A stretch of 59,331 nt of DNA from Rhypophila decipiens (taxonomy: Eukaryota > Ascomycota > Sordariomycetes > Sordariales > Naviculisporaceae), in the NCBI GenBank assembly GCA_033297075.1, contig MU858267.1:1-59331 (forward strand), given 5' to 3'. The translations under genes and the position numbers were made by a program. A model generated the notes under the pieces. That model was not told where the DNA came from and ran no database searches. It saw only the letters and a list, made by a program, of their open reading frames with translations. Positions 34,614 to 45,844 of the stretch are shown one piece after another (within the stretch, counting starts at the first letter, position 1; each line of letters starts with the position of its first letter).

Positions 34614-35050
34614 ATGCATTCTCGTCTTCTCAAGCTCGTTCTTCTAGCTACGCTGAGCATCTTGACCATGAGTGCCCCCATAGGAGTCACTCCTCGTGAC
34701 ACAATCGTCCATCACCATGACAAAAGCGGAAAAGAGAACGCGTATGAGCAATGAGATTATTTACCCTTTATACATTCGACTTTTAGAGGACGTGTCAAAA
34801 CTAATACTTTTCCTTTTTTTGCTCTGGCAATAGCAATCCCGAGCTGGAAGCTTGCATTGCGCACGAGATCGAGGCCCTGTAAGTCCCTTTCGATGTTTCA
34901 GTTTCCGGTCTGGACACCGAGCTAATACTGTCCTAGCCACCGTGGTCTCTGTCCGTTTGGGTAAGTTTTTCAAAACTCTTTGAAGGTGCCAGAGCAGATA
35001 TTCTGACCAAGAGGTTCGCGGGTTTGGAAAACAGGTATCAGGATGTTTAA
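34614..35050 (+). CDS. Short secreted peptide precursor, four exons
   Basis: Exons 34614-34741, 34834-34878, 34937-34960 and 35035-35050 join in phase to about 70 residues. All introns have good donors (GTATGA, GTAAGT, GTAAGT), AG acceptors and branch-like CTAATAC/CTGAC. The N-terminus MHSRLLKLVLLATLSILTMS is a clear signal peptide; the mature part contains PRDTIVHHHDKSGKENANP, then ELEACIAHEIEALHRGLCPFG with two cysteines 15 residues apart, ending YQDV. The third exon is only 24 nt. The last acceptor is uncertain: AAACAG (preferred, 24 nt after CTGAC), or an earlier AG giving a longer C-terminus that runs to a stop near 35147. It could be a secreted effector-like peptide or a RiPP precursor for the nearby UstYa-like enzyme. 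Confidence 0.62.
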
Positions 35051-36793
35051 ACGCCAACATGAGCAGATAGAGGCACCAATAGGCATGTGTGATAAGTTGT
35101 CATCTGCGCTACCTGGCGACATGGGGCTGGACGATGAAGACCGATAGAGCTAGTGTTGGAATGATGCAGTGCATGTCATCATCTCATTGATCTGTAGCTG
35201 GCCAATAGTTGACATCCGTATATGCCCTTTTAGTTTTTTTTTTTTTTTTTGGCCTGGTAGTTTGTTTGTTGCTGGAGTCACGTTAGATATAGTTTTGTAG
35301 GGTACTCGACCTATCGGCAGGTAGTCGGTGCTAGGTGGTGGCATTTCGTTTCTGATAACTCCAATGTTTTCCGTTCACAGTTTCACACATCAAATTCAAG
35401 CTCAGGTTGAACTTGGGTTGATTGTTGTGCACAGGTATCGGCCCGATGATTAATGGAGGAACTTTTTTTCTTTCAATCGAGAAAGAGAAGACAGGTAGGT
35501 GAAGTGCCCAGTGTGAAAGGGAGAAGAAACAAGGTCAATATAGCAATGTGGCGCAGCACAGGTCTGATATATCCATAGACCCAATAGCATCATCATATCC
35601 CACCTTCCAAGACTGGAAGAGCGGGACATATGAAGTTGATGAGACATGCCGTTTCGAATTATGGATAACGTTAGCGGCAGATGCATTGTTTACCACGCCT
35701 GCCAGCTGTATGAAACGGATATATTAACCATGGTAGCGATAGCCTCAACTCACCGAGATAGTACATTACCCTCGGGCTTGTATTAAGCCGCACTTGAGCT
35801 CATACCCAATTTATATTATCATCTTGGGGTATCACGACAGGTAGTGCGCGACCAACAGCCTGACAAAAACAAGGCGACCGGAGCGGGCAGCGGCAATTAA
35901 CTTTACATGACCTTTAATTCTCAATCTGATCTCAAGCTGCCTGCTCATTGCACATTACTTTCCGTCGTCGTTGTCACTGCAACCCTAGCCAAGGGCCCGC
36001 GCATCAAATGTAACAACGTTATCCTGCATAGATGAAGTTTGAACAAGATAAGGCCGGCGTGAGGCTGGAAATGGTTGTGTTGGTTTGCCCCTTACCGAGC
36101 CTTGAAGGGCCCCTTTTTATTGTTCTTCTCTTCCTGGCCGTTCTCTGTGCAGACTGTGCTACTACTACAAGTATTCTTATTGGACAGTAAAGCAACTTAC
36201 AAGCTGGAACTTAGCCACCTCAATCATTGTTCCGCTTTCTAAATGTGACGTTAGAGGTTTACCTAGGCCTCTAAAGTCCAAAACGCCTGCATCCTGCATG
36301 CAGAGAAGCACCTTCTAGAATAATCTGTGCTTGCACTTGATCGGCTGTTGTTCAACTGAGCACCAGCCGTCGTATTCGGGTGCCGCATAGTACATGTGCC
36401 TGCCTCTGATCGGCTGTTAACGATTTCTCGTTTAGGTCGTGTTGTGATCGCATCGCAGGTGCCTAGAACATCATGATGATTGATCTCTGCCCATCGTCCA
36501 CGTCTCCTCACCCCTGCCATTTCCATCAATATACTACGGTACGTAAGAAGTACTGCCAGGTTCCTGCGCAAAAGAAAAACCTCGAAAAATCCAAGACTTC
36601 TCAATATACTCTCTATACCGGGTGCTACTGAACCTAATTTCAAAGGTAAATTGTAACCAGCTACCTACCTAACTTCCTGTCAGGTAGGTGCCGTAAATAC
36701 CATTCAGAATAGCTAGATACATGCTCAAATTCAAGTATACACACTTAGACCAACACCTCACCTCTACCCGCGTATCTGGCTCTCAAAGCCATG
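35051..36793. other. Intergenic, no supported gene
   Basis: About 1.7 kb, including a run of 17 T at 35234-35250. Minus ORFs at 35450-35686 and 36263-36643 show no domain or splice support. Confidence 0.5.
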
Positions 36794-38398
36794 TCACGAA
36801 CCCCAAAATCCCCTGTATTGCATTTGTGCCGTCGACCGAGCCTGTGACGACGACCCACCCGTGACGATGGAATGCAACTCCAAAGACCTACCATAGTTGT
36901 TCCCCGTCATAACCAGGTCAGAAGATTCCGACGCCGCAGCTGCCGACTTGAGGTACCCCCTGCTGTGCAAGTCTTCTAGGGAGAGACCCCTTCGGCGCAG
37001 GTCATCCGCCTGCCAAACTCCTGCCTGGAAATAGCAAGAAATATGTTAGCTGTATGTTATCGTCCCTGAACTTTCTTTTTCGTATCCCCCCAGCCAGGTG
37101 TATGTGTTTTCTTTTCATGAGTGAATGGCGGTTACGTTACCTCGATAGCCTGGAACAAGGGCTTTACGCTTGGGACGCAAGCGGACGAGATGGAAAGGCA
37201 GACCTGTAGCTGGGTGCATATCACCGAGACCCAGAGCCCATTGGAAGATTTACCAGTAGCAGGACTGCCGGAACCAATGGCGGGAAGGAGATAAGCTAGT
37301 CTGGAGGCAGCTGCTACCATCACGCTGTTGTGTTTCTCCCCCATCGAGTTCACATTAGCAACGAGTCAATTAAGCAAACGGTGACTCAAAAGAAGAAGAT
37401 AAACATGAAGATGAAGGATAAACTGACAGTAAGCGGGGCGCAAAGCACCCCATCACCGTGACTTTATCCTTTTTCGGTATGTTCACCATCCAGACCATTG
37501 CCGTGGGCACGAGCATGATGCAGAGGTCGGTAAGCATGTCGAACGTGGTGAAAACTATCCAAAAGGCCGACTGCGAGCATTGGGAGAGAGAGAAGAGTTA
37601 GTAATGCTAGAGTCAACGTATGAGAGTGATAAAATAACACAACATACGCGACCAAAACACTGATTTCTGTCGTCGTCATCGTGTCCATTGCCCGAAACTG
37701 GGGGATCAGAAAGTTTCCACCATCTCTGAGAACCAGTCTTGTAGCACTGAAAGGCCGAGGCCAAATCTGCAGAGACTGCTAGGAGCGCGACAAACGCGGC
37801 CAGATAAAGAATGCCTCGGCGCTGGGTGTCGTCAATGGTGAGCTGGCGGGTGAAGGCGAGGAGGGACAGTTTGACGCAGCAGATGGTTGATATGTAGAGC
37901 ATGTCGGCTGCGTAGAGGGACTTTTGGGTGTGTAGTTATTTTGGTTAGTTGGTGGTGATGATCTTCCGCATATATTTGGCTTCCGTGCATGGGTGTAGAT
38001 GTTCAACCATTTGAAACGCACCTTGGATATCCCGTCTAGACCAGTCTCAGAGATTGTCTGCGGTTGGTTTCCGAGTCCATTCGACGCGGCGAACCAGTAT
38101 GATACTGTAAGCCCGAAGCCGAACAGCTGAGATATCATGTACGACTTCTGTTTAGTCGACTGTGGATTTCATTGCTGGCACAGACAATGTAAGATGAACA
38201 TACAGTGGCAATCAACAAGAGGTAGTCATCGGTCCGCAGACGCCGGAGCATGACAAACTTGACAGTTTGGCCCGAGAGGTAAAAGATGAGAAAGGTGGAA
38301 GCAAGGAACCATGCTGCTATGCTGACGCCTGTCGCATGAGTTTCGAGGAAATTGTTCTCTAGAAAGGTCGGTCCGAGTGCCTGACGGGGCTTTTCCAT
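36794..38398 (-). CDS. SAT4/rhodopsin-like fungal integral membrane protein (second copy of the family)
   Basis: Six exons in phase: 38398-38204, 38147-38022, 37920-37648, 37570-37428, 37324-37141, 37024-36794; 383 residues. Blocks in order: first span AAWFLASTFLIFYLSG, RRLRTDDYLLLIAT, a second and third span, SLYAADMLYISTICCVKLSLLAF, LASAFQC...RNQCFG (conserved cysteines), SAFWIVFTTFDMLTDLCIMLVP, a span near CTQLQVCLSISSACVPSVKPLF, and a short Ser-rich tail. This is the seven-span plan of the SAT4/rhodopsin-like family. It differs strongly in sequence from the copy at 25.5-27.5 kb, so the two are not recent duplicates. Function unknown. Confidence 0.85.
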
Positions 38399-39088
38399 GG
38401 TGGTCTGGTTTTGTGCGAAAAAGGTTGGTACCTTGGTTGACAATAGCCAGGGAATATGGCTTCAGAAGCCAAAGAAAGTTAAAAACTTGATCGGGACACG
38501 GGCAACCTGACAGTACAGATGAGAGCTAGTTTGGAGATTGCTAGCATTCTAAAAGAGGCACTAGCAAATGGTTTATGGGGCTTGTCAAAACCAAGAACTT
38601 CAAGTTCCTCTTCTGCTTGCGTTAGGTAGTAGCGAGACTATGCAACAAAGAAGCAAGTTCGGTCTCTCGGTGTGCCTATGCGGCCCTTGGTAAGAAACAT
38701 AACTGAACGGCTCAATCTTATTTCCGGCCAAATTATTTGCGCTGTCGTACAAAGGGACGTGATATTCCCTTCACCGAGATGTTTGCATCGCAGCAGCTTC
38801 ATGTGGTTGGCGTCTTTATCCGGCCAAGAGGACAAGTACCGTCCGGGTAGATATACACTCGCCCTGCCGCCTGTGAAGTAGAAGCAGTGCCGGGGAAGGG
38901 GACAGTTCGGGCCGACAAGGTTACAATCACCATGATTACAGACCATGTTCACACATATGGAGGTTTGCCCCTTTTCCAAGCCTCTGTTACCCTCATAGCT
39001 GTTTAACCGGAAGCTAAAGGCCGCATTCCCCATTTTACTCTTCATTTCTGGTTTGTTTTGTTTCTCGGTGTTAGTTAACATTATCAAC
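38399..39088. other. Divergent intergenic region
   Basis: Between the minus-strand rhodopsin-like gene and the plus-strand permease; it must hold both promoters. The antisense ORF at 38638-39180 is a shadow over the permease leader. No clear site. Confidence 0.5.
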
Positions 39089-41079
39089 ATGGGTGGTATC
39101 CTCCAACAATCGTCAGTACAAAGCTTCACGGCCAAAGGCCCCAAGAGCACGGGGCGGTGGAAGCGAGATGAGGTGAACATGCACTATCTGGGCAAGAAGC
39201 GTAAGTGAAATCTACATGTTTTGCTTCCCGGACCACGTATGAATCATTTCTAATCATTAGTGTGAACCTTTAGAGGTCCTCAAGGTAAAGAATTGGCGCA
39301 ACGTTTTAGCTCAGTTTGAGTCAATGAGTTCTTGTCACTAATCACTAACACGCGCAAACCAGCGCCGTTTCGGTGTGATTTCTACCCTGGGGCTGTCGAC
39401 GACCTTGATGCTCACATGGGAAGGCGTGCTTGTGTAAGTGTTCAAGTTGTTGCTGCCACTTGCAAAATTGACGTGTTACTGATCAAACTCGCAACACCCC
39501 ACTAGATACTTCGGCTTCGGCCTGGAGAATGGCGGCAGCGCCGGCCTCGTCACCTCCTTCGTCCTATCCTGGGTGTGCTTCCTCGCCACCATGGCACCCC
39601 TCGCCGAGCTCGCCTCCATGGCCCCGACATCCTCGGGACAATACCACTGGGCATACATGCTCGCTCCGAAATCCTCCCGCAAGCTCCTCAGCTACCTGAC
39701 GGGCTGGCTTTCTGTTGCCGTCTGGCAGTCCATCGTCGCCATGGGCGGCATTCTCTGCGCCACGCTGATCGAGGACCTCCTGGTGTTGACTTACCCGGAC
39801 AATTACAGCGTGCAGGGCTGGCACGGGACCTTGCTCATCTGGGCGACGGTCGCGTCGGCGCTGTTTGTCAACTCGGTGCTGGGGGTGTGGCTTCCGCAGA
39901 TCGAGGGCTTTATCCTTTATCTGCACGTTTTGGGTTTCTTCGCCATCATCATCCCTCTTCTGCATCTGGCCGATCGCGTCGAGGCGGTTGACGTGTTTAC
40001 ACGGTGGAACAATGATGGGGGCTGGCCCAATATGGGCGTTGCGTTTCTGGTGGGGATCGTCACCAACATTGGTCCCTTCATAGGCGCAGACGGCGCAGTC
40101 CATCTCGCCGAAGAGACGCAAAACGCGTCGGTGGTAATACCCTGGAATATCATGGTCACCATCCTCGTCAACGGCCTCTTCGGTTTCGGCATGCTCATCG
40201 CCGCCCTCTTCTGCATGGGCGATCTCCAGTCGGCCATGCAATCGGGCCTGAACTACCCCTTCGTCGCCATTTTCTTCACCTCGACCAAGCAATCCGCCTC
40301 GGGCACCTGCCTCATGGTGAGCATTGTCCTCGTGCTCTCCTTCTTTGCCACCTTTGGCCAGTTTGCCGGCGCGTCCCGACAGCTGTGGGCTTTCGCGCGA
40401 GACAAAGGCCCACCCTTCTCGGGCTGGCTCGTGCTCGTGAACCCCCGCTCTTACCTGCCCCTCAACGCCATCTGGACGACCTGCCTCGTCTCGATCTTGC
40501 TAGGTCTCATCAACATCGGCTCCGACAAGGCCCTGCACAGCGTTCTGTCCTTCACCGTCTCCTCGTGGGAAGCCGCCTCGGCAATTCCCCTCGCCCTCCT
40601 GCTGTGGAACCGCCTCACCGGACGTATCCAGCCCTACGACGAGGACAAAGTGGTCGCAGGCGCCACAGGGACGTGGTGGGTCGTCGACGATGATAACGCT
40701 GCCAGCAGCCCACAACCACCCCTAATATGGGGCCCCTGGCGCATCCCCGAGCCTCTCGGCACAATCGTCAACATCATCGGCCTCTGCTGGATTAGCATCG
40801 CATTCTTCTTCAGCTTCTGGCCTAACGCCGCGCAGGTCCTCCCCAAGAGCATGAACTGGAGCGTGCTCATGACGGGCTTCTGGTTCCTCTTCGGGCTGGT
40901 GTACTACTGGGCACATGGGCGAAAGGTATCGTTGACCACCTACCCACTCGAGGCTCTCTTTTGTTACCCATTAAAGCTGACTTGTCGAAACAAATCATGT
41001 GGCACCTCAGTATTACCATGGCCCAATTATTGAACGACCGGACAATCTCCAGCGGGTCGCTGGCCTTGCCTACATGTAA
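39089..41079 (+). CDS. Amino-acid/choline-type permease (APC superfamily) with 11-nt micro-exon
   Basis: Five exons in phase: 39089-39200, 39274-39284 (11 nt), 39363-39433, 39506-40925, 41011-41079; 560 residues. The micro-exon supplies QVLK, giving LGKKQVLKRRFGVISTLG, the conserved N-terminal entry of fungal GABA/choline-type permeases. About twelve hydrophobic spans follow, with family blocks LTWEGVLVYFGFGLENGG, APLAELASMAPTSSGQYHW, GADGAVHLAEETQNA (the conserved E-E loop), FGQFAGASRQLWAFARDKG and the C-terminal YYHGPIIER. It acts as a proton-coupled importer in the plasma membrane; the substrate may be GABA, choline or other amines. Intact. Confidence 0.92.
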
Positions 41080-41160
41080 TAAGCTAAACAGGATTAGATG
41101 AACCCACATTTATACATTGCGTGGTATCGGCCATGGGTTCTCAAATGTTCATTGTTTCTT

Positions 41161-41187
41161 GGTCGCATGGCATGGCATGGCATGGCT
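41161..41187. repeat. GGCAT pentanucleotide microsatellite
   Basis: Short tandem array of CATGG/GGCAT (about four copies) in the 3' flank between the convergent permease and GH17-like genes. Confidence 0.8.
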
Positions 41188-41348
41188 GGCGGCAAGCATG
41201 TCAAAGTTCTCATCTTCTCTAATGGTATTAACAGCCCTCATGTGCAACAAGCTACATGCCAAAGGATTTATCCAGCTCACTCGATATAATGAGAAGTACC
41301 CAACCACCCCCCAGTCTCCCCTAGATGGCAGTTCCAACAGTCTCCCCG

Positions 41349-42448
41349 TCAACACTTCCTTGGCCTCCAATTTGGAATGACGTAGCTCCCATTACCGTAC
41401 ACCATATCAAACGTCGCCTCGCCCAGCCAGGTGTGGATGAACCACCCGACCTTGTAGCGCTTGAAAAAGTGACACTCGTCGTCAAACTTCTTCCAGTAAT
41501 GCGTGTACTGGGCCACACCGACGTCGGAAGCGCCGCTATGCCACGGGTGTGGCGCCCAGGCCCACTGCGACTCGGTGATCATGGTCGGGAGCCGGACGTT
41601 ACGAGCCAGCCAGGCTATCTGGTCAGATATGTAAGGCCAGGCCTGTGCCACCGTCGGGTTGCTGCTCAGGTAGTAGGGCATGATGTGGGCGTGGACGTAG
41701 TCGCTGTTGGCGCGCACACCGGCGCCGACGGGCCCAAGCCCTGTGCCGTTTTCGCCGCTCATTCTGCCGGGCCGGTCCCAGTCCTCGCTGATGCCGGCCG
41801 GGATGCCATGCGCGTTCATGACGGCGCGGAACTTGCCCAAGTCTGCCACAAGCTGATCCCCGCCGCCATCCATCCAGTCGCCCACGGGCTCGGAGCCAAA
41901 GTCGGCCGAGTGCACGACATAGGGCGCCAGCGGACCGAACGTGTCGGACGAGAGGACGTTGTAGATTGCCTGCTGCGATTGCTGCCAATCGTTGCCGACG
42001 CCAAAGTTGGTCCAGACCTGAAAGATGACGGCCATGTCGGTGGCGACGCCTGCCCGGATCGCGTTCTCAAAGACGGACTCGTTCATGCACACGGGGTAGT
42101 ACATGCGCACGATCGAGGCGCCAAAGTCGCGCTTCATGCGCGCAAAGTCGTCCCTCATGTACTCGAAGCCGTTCTGTGGCGCTGCGCAGTCGTAGTACGC
42201 CATCGGGTACGAGAAACCCTGGAAGCCGTATGCCATGGATTTCGGGCACCACCCTGGGAATTCAGAGTCAGCAGAGTCGAGAGAATACCTTGACGCCCGC
42301 AGCAGTTCCACTTACAGTCCTTGAGCTGCACATTTGGCTTCGACAGGTCTTTGGGAAGCGTTGCCGTGCCATACGGGAAGCAATGCGGCTTCTTGGCTGT
42401 CGCGAGGGTCGCCGCCGCCGCCACTATTGTCGCAATAACTAGTCGCAT
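41349..42448 (-). CDS. Secreted GH17-like beta-glucanase
   Basis: Two exons, 42448-42316 and 42253-41349, with a 62-bp intron in phase; 345 residues. The signal peptide is MRLVIATIVAAAATLATA. The mature protein begins as a TIM barrel: YGFQGFSYP, FGASIVRMYYPVCMN, MAVIFQVWTNFG, then VVHSADFGSEPVGDW (acid/base Glu about 166), YVHAHIMPYY, and MITESQWAWAP (nucleophile Glu about 272), followed by ASDVGVAQYTHYWKKF. This order and spacing matches family 17 (beta-1,3-glucanase/glucanosyltransferase), although residues around the acid/base (GSEP instead of GNE) deviate. It is probably a cell-wall-acting enzyme. Several cysteines suggest disulfides. Intact. Confidence 0.75.
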
Positions 42449-45400
42449 CTCTGTTACTAATGATGTTTCCTATCCCTTGTTCGTTTAGGAATGAAAAAAA
42501 GATAAATGAAAGAAGATGAAAAGAACACAGTTCGTGGTCGTGATAATCCGGGACTTATACGCCAACGGTCAGGAGAACTTGATATCCGCTTCCTCCGGAC
42601 TACTGACCCATGGGGTTGCAAACAAGCATTTGGAGGTGAACCGTAGGATCGGAAACCATGAGGTGCGGCCGCAACTTGGTAAGCACTAATGCTGTTCTTT
42701 GAATCTCAGCACTATTTTCAAGCTTATATCCGGGCGTCTTGAGAGAGGCTCTCCGGAAAAGGATTATTAGTGCGTAACGAAAGGACCTTGGGATTGTTTG
42801 CTTGTCTGGAACCCGTGTTAGGGCCAGCCAATTAATCGCATCCCGCCTGCATAACAAGGTTTGCCACAAATCAATAGCGTATTTCCTGGGAGGCATCAAT
42901 CATGATGAGCAGGGTTATGTGCGTGTGTGCTATGTGAATATATGGCACTGTATTAATGTTTCTGCCAGGAATTATGTGCCGAGTACCAAACTCGACTTCG
43001 AAATACTACTAGCCATTGTGCCAGTTCCTATTACCTGACAAGGATTCCGAGTCGGGTTAAAGTTGTAGCTGGGGATTGGGTACCTTCAATTTTGAGTAGG
43101 AAGGTAGGCACTAAGCCTTCCAAGCGCATTGTGTCACGGTTGGTGATCCGTGACATGGCCGGCCTTAAAGGCTGCAATGGCGATTGACTTAGACAAGCAA
43201 GTCAACGTTCCACCTTTAAGTGGTGTTATGGGAGTAGCCATTACAGCCTATCCATGACACATTGAACACTTTTCCATAGAATGGTACCCGGAGATATAAG
43301 AACTCTGTCCTAGTCCTTTCTTATGATGAACCACATGGGTTTAACCAGGATCCATCGACGAATCTCAGCTCAAACACCAGTAATACCGAGACTCCCAGGC
43401 TCGCCGTATCCCCGTGTACGACATGGGTCACGTAGTACCCCGGGTCCGAATGATATTGAACCTAGCTATCCTCTAAAATAAATACAAGGCAATTCCAGTT
43501 CCTAAGCGGATGAAACAAGCTGTGGATGCGTGGTCGTGCGTCTATGACCATGGTGTTGGTTAATTGCCTGTAGCTATCACAGTAAGGTAGTAATGCAATG
43601 CATGTTGCGGAAGGAAAACTTCACTTGGACTGTTTAAAGTAAGACATTGTTATACGGATCGTACATGCAGGACCAGGCATCTCTGGTTCTGATTCTCAAG
43701 GTAGGATTTAAACAAGATGCAGAATTGTAAGGTCGTATCCGCGGCTTTTCTTCTCCTGTAGGGTCCTTGATGAACCTACGTTCTTTTTCGGAAGTAGCTT
43801 GTGGTCTGTCTTTAGGTTTTGGCTCTTGCTGTGAGTTGAACTACATGTAGCTAAAAAGAAAAGCTTCTTATGCTGGAGCCTGGAGGGAGACATGATAGTA
43901 AGCTACTACGAGTTTCTGCTCCCTGAGATCTACACTGCTGTATCTGACGTGTATCGTTGGTAGCCAGCAACTCTATAACCGAAGTTATATTGAAGAATAG
44001 GGGAGAACGGTTTGGGATGGGTGACGTTGCTATAGGGGTTGCCTCAGAATGCTTGCTGACCCTGTTCTGTGGTTCAGGCCAAGATGGATCAACTCATCCG
44101 CTTCCCCGTCGGCGGGCTCATATGCAGAGATGACAGTTACGCTCCTACGCTGGAGCCAAGAAGCTTATTTCACGGATAGCCTAACTCACTCCGGTTTATG
44201 TCGTTCGAGGTGATAAGTAACTTGGCAATTATAGCCCCCTTGACTTTCATAGTTCGGTTAATGATATGCGGTCACCTTGGCGGTATGTGCCAAGCAAGTA
44301 CCTTATATACCTAATCATCGTGAGGAGGGTAAGACGGGAAGCATAACGATTGTTCTTGGCCTGCTTTAGCTTTCTGGAGGTCTTGATATCTGGCAGCCTG
44401 GAGTTGACCTACACCTTTTATTACTACACCGGTTTCATGGGCTTGGCAAAAGAATGCGGACAAGATGGCCAGTCTTGATGCGTCTCGCATACTCTAGTTC
44501 GTCGCTTGTCGTCGTTTTTTGTTTGTTCAGGGGTTGTAACAATATGTCTCAAGGGACTGTCCCAAGTGAGAAGTACAAGCTAAGAAATTCATAAAGAGGG
44601 TGCGGATGCTGACCTCAGCAACCTTTCAGGTCGCCAACGGCGACTACATACAGCTAGAACAGACAAGCACATCCGGGATTCCTAGGTGGTCCAGAAAAGC
44701 GAAAGATGGAAGGGGGGAGAAAACATCTCCGGAGCCCCCACAGCGATCTCCCTCATTGAGTAAGGAGGTCGTGCGCATTCCGGTCGAGAAGCACAAAAAT
44801 AAGGTGTGGTTGCGCAACAGGAAGCTCGTGTAGAGGCTGAAGAAGCAGGACGCAGGACGCGCATAGGGTCGTTACTCAGCGACATGCGGCGTCGCAGAAT
44901 GCAGGTCGATCCCCTATCTTCGATTCGCCAATACTGTACGGTACGGAGTTGATTGGTGTGTACTTGCTTCATTTGGGTTAGCTCGGTCAAAATGAAAATA
45001 AAAGGGCGCGGTTGGCATAACGTTACACTAAAAAGGGTTGGAGGGGAAAGAAGCTGGTGTATTGACTTCCCTTTTCTGTAATTTCATGTAATCGAATGGT
45101 ATGTGCCAGCTGAGATCGGCAAAGCTAGCCCTCCGGACTCAAACTACTTGTATTCGTGTTTGCTTGCCACGCTTAAACCATACTGTGTAGTAACTAATAA
45201 CCAAATGAACCCAATACCATCTTGTACGTTACCTCAACTAGTTGTTAGGGCACTCTTAAAATCTGAGCAGAGAGGGTTGTCATCCCACGGATCAGCCCCT
45301 TGACCGAGTATTGTTCTTGGGGGTACACGACTTTACGCCCAGCTGACCAAGACGCTTTGGTAATCAGATCGCCAATTTCTCGGCCATGTTTATTTATCGT

Positions 45401-45844
45401 CTCTTGCCGAACCCCCGGTCTGATTATCGCTGGCCTGTCCAATCCCGACTTCCAATGAGTGAGTTGAAGGGTCAGGTCAGGAGACCCAGAATGGCCTCAA
45501 GTCGGTAAAACAGTTGTGATACCACGCTCAGTTCGGATGTTGGAGGCATTAGCCCTCTTGATTCGCTGATCAGTGGCAAAGTCTGGCCCGGTTCTTGGTC
45601 GCTGGTGTGAAGTTACGAAGTCATGATGGTAATTGGACATTTGGTTGTGGTATGACGGATGTTTGCTTGCTTGGGAGGTCAGATCGGAATTGCATTCCAT
45701 CAAAATCTCGAAGCCAGTTGAAGCCGGTGTGCGATGTACATGTAGGGAATATGTGATTACGATGCTCATCAATATGCCCAAGAATCAGCGGGAGCGTATG
45801 AAGTAGTTGATTGAGAATCCCTTCTGCAACTAATGCATGATACA
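42449..45844. other. Long intergenic region without supported genes
   Basis: About 3.4 kb. Composition is even, with only chance ORFs (the longest, 42600-42899 and 44682-44990 on the minus strand, have no domain or splice support). A perfect 7-bp inverted repeat lies at 43133-43154. Confidence 0.55.
43133..43154. repeat. Short perfect inverted repeat
   Basis: GTCACGG and CCGTGAC separated by an 8-nt loop. It is isolated in gene-free DNA, so it is more likely chance or a transcription-factor dyad than a terminator. Confidence 0.6.

Noticed and set aside
39564..40292. Minus ORF of 242 codons, rich in Asp/Glu/His/Arg
   Set aside because: Antisense shadow of the permease coding exon.
41325..42293. 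Plus ORF of 322 codons
   Set aside because: Antisense shadow of the GH17-like gene, whose signal peptide, intron and catalytic motifs are clear.
43133..43154. Inverted repeat as a mobile-element end
   Set aside because: No partner copy, no target-site duplication and no transposase nearby.
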